The position numbers and the translations under genes were made by a program. DNA of 64,000 nt, from assembly GCF_023159225.1 (NCBI RefSeq), contig NC_063167.1:6851734-6915733 (forward strand). Direction: 5' to 3'. Source of the stretch: Perognathus longimembris pacificus (Eukaryota; Chordata; Mammalia; Rodentia; Heteromyidae). This document shows positions 59,853 through 64,000 of the stretch, piece after piece. The stretch's first letter is position 1, and every line of letters begins with the position of its first letter. The notes beneath the pieces are model-generated. The model had not been told where the DNA came from and ran no database searches. It saw nothing but the letters and a program-made list of their open reading frames with translations.

Positions 59853-62800
59853 TCACAAAGATACTCATGAAGCAGCCCGGATAATAAAACCAATTAAGTG
59901 ACAGTACCCTGTAGATGAGACCAGACATCTGCACAAGGTCTCAGATCAGTGTTCCAGCACTTGCCTAGAAGCTGCATGCCCTGGGTTCGGTCCCTAGCAC
60001 CAGAAGAAAACCTCACAAATCTAGCTGCTAGATGCAGGGCACAGTCTAACCTGTCCATGTATGATACCATGCACGTCCAGGAAGCACTCTTCTTTCTAGC
60101 CCTCCAGATTCCATCACCTCATCAGCATAAGTGACTCAGGGATGGCCAAGGCCCCCTCCCCAGTGTTCCCTTAACTGCTACAGTTCAAAACGAGTCCCCT
60201 GCCTGGGCTTCCATGATCGTCCTCTCCCAAGCATGCATGGGGGCTTGAGGACATAACAGAGGGTGTTAGTCTCTCTCTTTTTTCAACATCGGGGATCAAA
60301 CCCAGGGCTTCCCTGAGAGAAAGGTGTGCTAGGAAGGTATGCCACTGCTGGAGGCTCCACCCCCCTCCCCTGTTCTCCTATTATTTCACATATACTGTGA
60401 TCAGTTCTCTAACTGAAGTCTGCATTTGTGCAGGTGCCCGCTGTACTTTGACATTCTCTTCATACCTCAGTCATTATTTGGATTAGTCAAGTCAATGATT
60501 GCAAGCGTGTGTAGAGAATATTTACTCTTTTGCATGCAGCACTACTTCCCAAAGTGTGAACTATGTCAGATCCTATGAGAGAGAAAAGGGGATAGGGAGA
60601 GAGAGGGGACCAGACAGAGCCAAACAGCTTCACCGCAACACTTCCCAAAGGTTTCAACACACTGAAGTACTCCAGCTTTTGGAGACACCCTGTCCTGCCA
60701 AGGACACCCCTGGAGACAGTGTTTCATAGGCTTCTCCAGCAATGTCAGCACATTTCTGCTGTTTCCATCTTAGCATTTCTGACCTATGAGTAGGCTTGAA
60801 GGGCTGAGATGGAGCTCAGTGACAGAACACTTGCCCAGCATGCAACAGGCTCTTGGCTCAATCCTCAGTGTAGAAAAACAAGACAGAATAAAACAAAGAC
60901 ACATCCGTGGTCCAGACACAACACAACACACACACACACTTTTCATTATTATTATTTTTTCTTAGGCCAGTAGTACTAGGACTTAAACTCAGGGTCATGG
61001 TACTCTTGCTTGAGGCAGTTTCTATACCACTTGAGATGTTCCAGTCTACCATTTCCATGGTTAATTGGACATGGAATCCCACAGGCTTTTCTACTTGGGT
61101 TAGCTTTGAATTGTAATCTAGATCTCAGCCTTCTGAGTAGCTAGGTACAGAGGAGAGCCACTTCACTTTGTGTTTGTGTGTGTATATGAGTCCTGGGGCT
61201 TGAACTCAGACCCTGGGCACTGTCCCTGAGCTAATGTGCTCAAGGCTAGCACTCTACCACTTGAGCTACAGCTCTACTTCTGACTTTTTGCTTATTAGTG
61301 GTTAGTCTCACAGACTTTCCTGCTTTGAACCTCAATGCTCAGATCTTGGTTTCCTGCATAGCTAGGATTATAGGTGTGAGTCAATGGCAATTAGCATTCA
61401 CATTTATTGATATGGTCTCACTATGTAGCCCATGCTAACCTCAAACTTACAGTCACAACCCTGCCTCTGCTTTCCAAGTAATAGGATTACAGACATGTGC
61501 CATCATACCTGAATAACTTTATTTTTATAGACAGATTAAGATCAGATAGTCTGAAAGAGTTTGAGGTATCTGTTCCATCCTGCCAGACAATAATAAAAAC
61601 ATGTGCTAGGTGCTTAGCATTGAAGTCAATTTTTATAGACTTCACCCTGGAGGCACAATAAATAGCTGTGGGGTAGTGCGTTTAGAGAGCAGCTTCTCTG
61701 CCAGACTGTCGCCATCAGCAGAAAACTCAATGACCTTCAATTCAGCAGCCACAGCCATTTTACATCGTGCCTGCTCATCCGGCCACAACATCCCCCACGC
61801 AAGAGGCACTCGGACCTGTGGCCGCAGCTGTCACCTTCCCTGGCAGGCACTCACCTACTGACTGGCCTGCAGAGTAGGAATCCGTCCTCGTGCGGGACCG
61901 TTTGTTGCCTTTGGTATTTGCTAAAAAAAGAAAGAATAAAAATGCTTTAAACTTTGGCATGTAAGAAATTTGGATGATATACTAATTTTCTTTTTTAATG
62001 TTGTTGTTGACCATGGGGCTCAAACTCAGGGCCTGGATGCTGGTCCTGAGTTCTTTTGCTTAAGGTTAGCACTCTACCACTTTGAGCCACAGATCTGCTT
62101 CCAGTTTTCTGGTGGTTCACTGGAGGTAAGAGTCTCATGGACTTTCCTGCCCCAGGCTGGCTTTGAGCTGTGATCCTTAGATCTCAACCTCCTGAATAGC
62201 TAGGATCACAGGCATGAGTCACCAGTGCCTGGGTGTTATTTTCTTACAATCGTAGAAGTAGAATTTTTTTCCAAAAGCTATAATGCTGAAGAATGAACAA
62301 AACCCCAATTCTCTGGAGTAAGAGAGCACGAGGTGCTCACATGGGACTTGCAACCAGGCCACAGGTGCCTCGGGCCACAGATTTAAACCTGATGATATAA
62401 TATAGGTAATGTAAGGTGAAAGGAAGTCTGATTTAACTGCAGTCAATTAGAAGACTCTTGTGAGTAAATGTCTAGGAGAAGAAAAAAAAGACAGAGATAT
62501 TGCTGCCCCAAATCACAACTGTTCGCATTTCTTATTAAAATTCTAGTTCAAGAGCCCAAATAAAAAATCACTAGGGTACATAGCCTATCTTAAAGAGCAA
62601 TATAATGATTCAGGTGTCAGTGGCTCATGCCTGTAATCCTAGATACTCAGAAGGCTGAAATCTGAGGTTCACAGTTCAAAGCCAGCCCAGGCAGGAAAGT
62701 AGATGAGACTCTGATCTCTAATTAACCACCAGAAAACTGGAACTGGCACCATGGCTCAAAGTGGTAGGCTCCATGACTGACAAAACCAACCAACCAACAA

Positions 62801-63531
62801 ACAATGTAATGAATATTAAGTTAATAATGACAGTTTTCTGTTGTAGCTAGTAAAAATTCTTAAACCCTATGAGGAGAAAGTGAAGGTCACCAATATACCT
62901 CAGCTTGAAGGGGAACAGGTTAGTGAAAGTGTCTTGTGTCCAGATAGTCTATTTTGGGAGGGTCCTGACCCCAGTCCCAGCTGTAGATAGTACTCACTGT
63001 CCATCAGCCTCCAGTTCAGCAAGGGGTCATAGACAAAGGCTTCCAACACGGCCATGACGCTGTCCTTGTGCTCCCGAAGCACTTCCATCACGGTGTGGCA
63101 CGTGATTCTGTAGTTGCCATCCAGACCCGTAACCTGGGGAGCCACACCGCCCAGGAGCTGCTAAGGTGACTTACTGGTGCCTTATTACCAGAGGCAAGAG
63201 GCACTGCCACCCTTGTTTAGGAAGCAGCTCATGCACTGGCTGCATCTTTTGAGGAAGATACAGGAGACCAGGCCTGATGTGCAGGGCTAAGGCTTCCAAA
63301 GGCCATTCCTAACACAATGGGAAACGGGAGAAGCCTGCCGAGCCACCACAGGGCCACTCAGGATCCAGGGAGCGCGAGCACCGAGGTCTGGTCAGAGAAT
63401 AAGTGGTAAGTGCACTGGCTCCATTCCCTACCAGCTTGTTACCAGCATCTCCTCACCTCCATGGCATTGGTCAACATCCTTGTTAGTCTAAATGGAATCT
63501 TCTCTGGAAACTTCTCTCTGGTCATAGCAAC
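56173..63531 (-). CDS. MTOR: MTOR, last seven coding exons (partial gene)
   Basis: mTOR is the serine/threonine kinase of mTORC1 and mTORC2 that couples growth to nutrients and growth factors. Seven exons (75, 136, 66, 81, 81, 106 and 16 nt) give 186 codons plus stop and align with human residues 2364-2549; upstream exons lie right of the window. Seen: [19 protein letters not shown] at the C-terminal part of the kinase domain, the regulatory segment [13 protein letters not shown] with T2446 and S2448, the autophosphorylation site in SIHSF (S2481), and the FATC domain ending CQCYIGWCPFW. The frame is intact. DSVEL replaces human DGVEL. A solo LTR and SINEs sit in the introns. Confidence 0.97.
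56590..56800 (-). repeat. SINE in the last MTOR intron
   Basis: Reversed right monomer plus a B1-like part, about 90 bp downstream (sense) of the exon 57 donor. Confidence 0.65.
56888..56993 (-). CDS. MTOR: MTOR exon 57 equivalent (FATC)
   Basis: 106 bp. Encodes [20 protein letters not shown] and [15 protein letters not shown], most of the FATC domain. Confidence 0.96.
57370..57575 (-). repeat. ID-like dimer SINE in MTOR intron 56
   Basis: Reversed full copy with a T run at its left end (the A tail of the element) and ending at cattcccagcccc. Confidence 0.8.
57983..58063 (-). CDS. MTOR: MTOR exon 56 equivalent
   Basis: 81 bp. Encodes [20 protein letters not shown] and VRDKLT. Confidence 0.96.
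58487..58567 (-). CDS. MTOR: MTOR exon 55 equivalent
   Basis: 81 bp. Encodes [20 protein letters not shown] and ESIHSF with S2481. Confidence 0.95.
58792..59798 (+). repeat. SINE split by an LTR insertion
   Basis: The B1-like left part runs 58792-58887, ending gactcttat. After the LTR the element resumes as ttattaataatgaactagc and its right monomer to about 59798. Confidence 0.85.
58888..59687 (+). mobile_element. Solo LTR of an endogenous retrovirus in MTOR intron 54
   Basis: An 800-bp element beginning TGTTA and ending TAACA (inverted ends, TG...CA), flanked by the 4-bp duplication TTAT (58884-58887 and 59688-59691). A TATA-like AATAAAA lies at 59527 and an AATAAA at 59614-59619, followed by a U5-like tail. 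There is no internal retroviral region and no coding capacity. The 4-bp duplication fits a class I (gamma-like) element; that class is inferred. Confidence 0.85.
59799..59849 (+). repeat. (CA)n microsatellite in MTOR intron 54
   Basis: About 50 bp of CA directly after the split SINE, at the place of its A-rich tail. Confidence 0.9.
59850..60790. other. Unique part of MTOR intron 54
   Basis: No gene or strong repeat is seen. Old ID-like scraps lie near 59930-60005 and 60270-60350. Confidence 0.4.
60795..61520. repeat. SINEs and a B1 element in MTOR intron 54
   Basis: Old ID-like piece (+) 60795-60890, reversed right monomer/B1-like copies (-) 60960-61150 and 61185-61390, and a reversed B1 element (-) 61398-61515 with tctcactatgtagcccatgc. 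Confidence 0.7.
61855..61920 (-). CDS. MTOR: MTOR exon 54 equivalent (S2448 segment)
   Basis: 66 bp. Encodes [20 protein letters not shown] with T2446 and S2448. Acceptor ctttttttag. Confidence 0.96.
   Translation of the reverse strand, partial: QIPKATNGPARGRIPTLQASQ
61985..62235 (-). repeat. SINE in MTOR intron 53
   Basis: Reversed right monomer plus B1-like left part, about 65 bp upstream (sense) of the exon 54 acceptor. Confidence 0.7.
62605..62800 (+). repeat. B1-like plus right-monomer SINE in MTOR intron 53
   Basis: Begins caggtgtcagtggctcatgc; the right monomer is truncated before a CCAACCAACCAAC-type end. Confidence 0.7.
62998..63133 (-). CDS. MTOR: MTOR exon 53 equivalent
   Basis: 136 bp, residues 2389-2434. 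Encodes [19 protein letters not shown] and [13 protein letters not shown]. Confidence 0.96.
63457..63531 (-). CDS. MTOR: MTOR exon 52 equivalent
   Basis: 75 bp, residues 2364-2388. Encodes [20 protein letters not shown] and TNAME. Numbering counts back from 58 human exons. Confidence 0.95.
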
Positions 63532-64000
63532 CTATTGGGTGATGAAGGGAGAACAGAATCCACGGTTAGATGGTTGGCTTCAGCTAACACAAGGGGAAGC
63601 AGGTGGCTTTCCTCGGCATTGCCTGCTTCTGTCTCCTTACAGCATAGGAAGCACAGCACAGAAAGGAGCTGGAATGTAGGGAGGACATTTATGATAAGGA
63701 TTTGGAAGATGACTAAAAAGCCAAACCAAGATGACCCCCCCCCAAAAAAAAACAAAAAGGGGACAGTGTGCGGTGCCAGGAGACAGTGTGGATGAGAGGC
63801 AATTCCTCTACTCAGCAGAGGCTCTGGCCTGGGGAGGCTGCGGCTACAGGGCCATGACGCCATTGCTGACACTGACGTCTCATCCTGCACGCAGGAAGGG
63901 GATATGGCGCATGCCCTGGCACTTTCTGGCCTTTCTGGTTAAGTTGGCCTACGCTGTGAGCAGGGTGAGCTTTCTGCGGGGTTCTGGGATGTGTGCTCAC
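63532..64000. other. MTOR intron 51, part in the window
   Basis: Intronic sequence right of the first MTOR exon seen. No further exon, SINE or motif can be supported. Confidence 0.5.

Overview
This is a mammalian nuclear locus, not a microbial or viral one. It carries five intron-split protein genes in the order TARDBP(+), MASP2(-), SRM(-), EXOSC10(-), MTOR(-), the gene order known from human chromosome 1p36.22. The proteins are rodent-like; for example the TDP-43 RRM2 segment matches the mouse form rather than the human one. The window is saturated with a two-part SINE: a tRNA-Ala/ID-like or B1-like left part joined to a shared right part. I recognise this as the IDL-Geo type described from geomyoid rodents (kangaroo rats, pocket mice, gophers). 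A heteromyid or geomyid rodent is therefore the likely source; the species is inference.

Layout. 1-4.6 kb: the last two coding exons and the long 3' UTR of TARDBP (TDP-43, RNA-binding protein). The 3' UTR keeps the cryptic acceptor and 18-codon tail of the short sTDP-43 isoform. 5.5-18.9 kb: complete MASP2 (lectin-pathway serine protease), 11 coding exons plus the alternative MAp19 terminal exon; intron 7 holds a ~1.7 kb G-rich minisatellite. 19-25 kb: SINE-rich intergenic DNA. 25.1-28.1 kb: complete SRM (spermidine synthase), 8 exons in a CpG island, with an apparent one-base insertion in exon 6. 28.1-32.9 kb: intergenic, with a possible regulatory block near 28.8 kb. 33.0-52.2 kb: complete EXOSC10 (Rrp6, nuclear exosome nuclease), 25 exons, 882 codons, intact. 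55.4-64 kb: the last seven exons of MTOR, from the C-terminal part of the kinase domain through FATC, with a solo retroviral LTR in one intron.

The genes are neighbours by conserved synteny, not an operon. TARDBP and MASP2 converge tail to tail; the other four genes run in the same direction. Splice sites were read by eye (GT/AG, phase and protein continuity). The coding lengths of MASP2 (2100 nt), EXOSC10 (2649 nt) and the MTOR part (561 nt) are exact multiples of three; SRM (919 nt) is not.

I found no previously undescribed biological system. The points most worth a second look are the SRM frameshift, the 90-bp duplication of TARDBP 3' UTR sequence upstream of exon 5, the conserved sTDP-43 and MAp19 alternative exons, the MASP2 intronic G-quadruplex-type array, and an LTR nested in a SINE.
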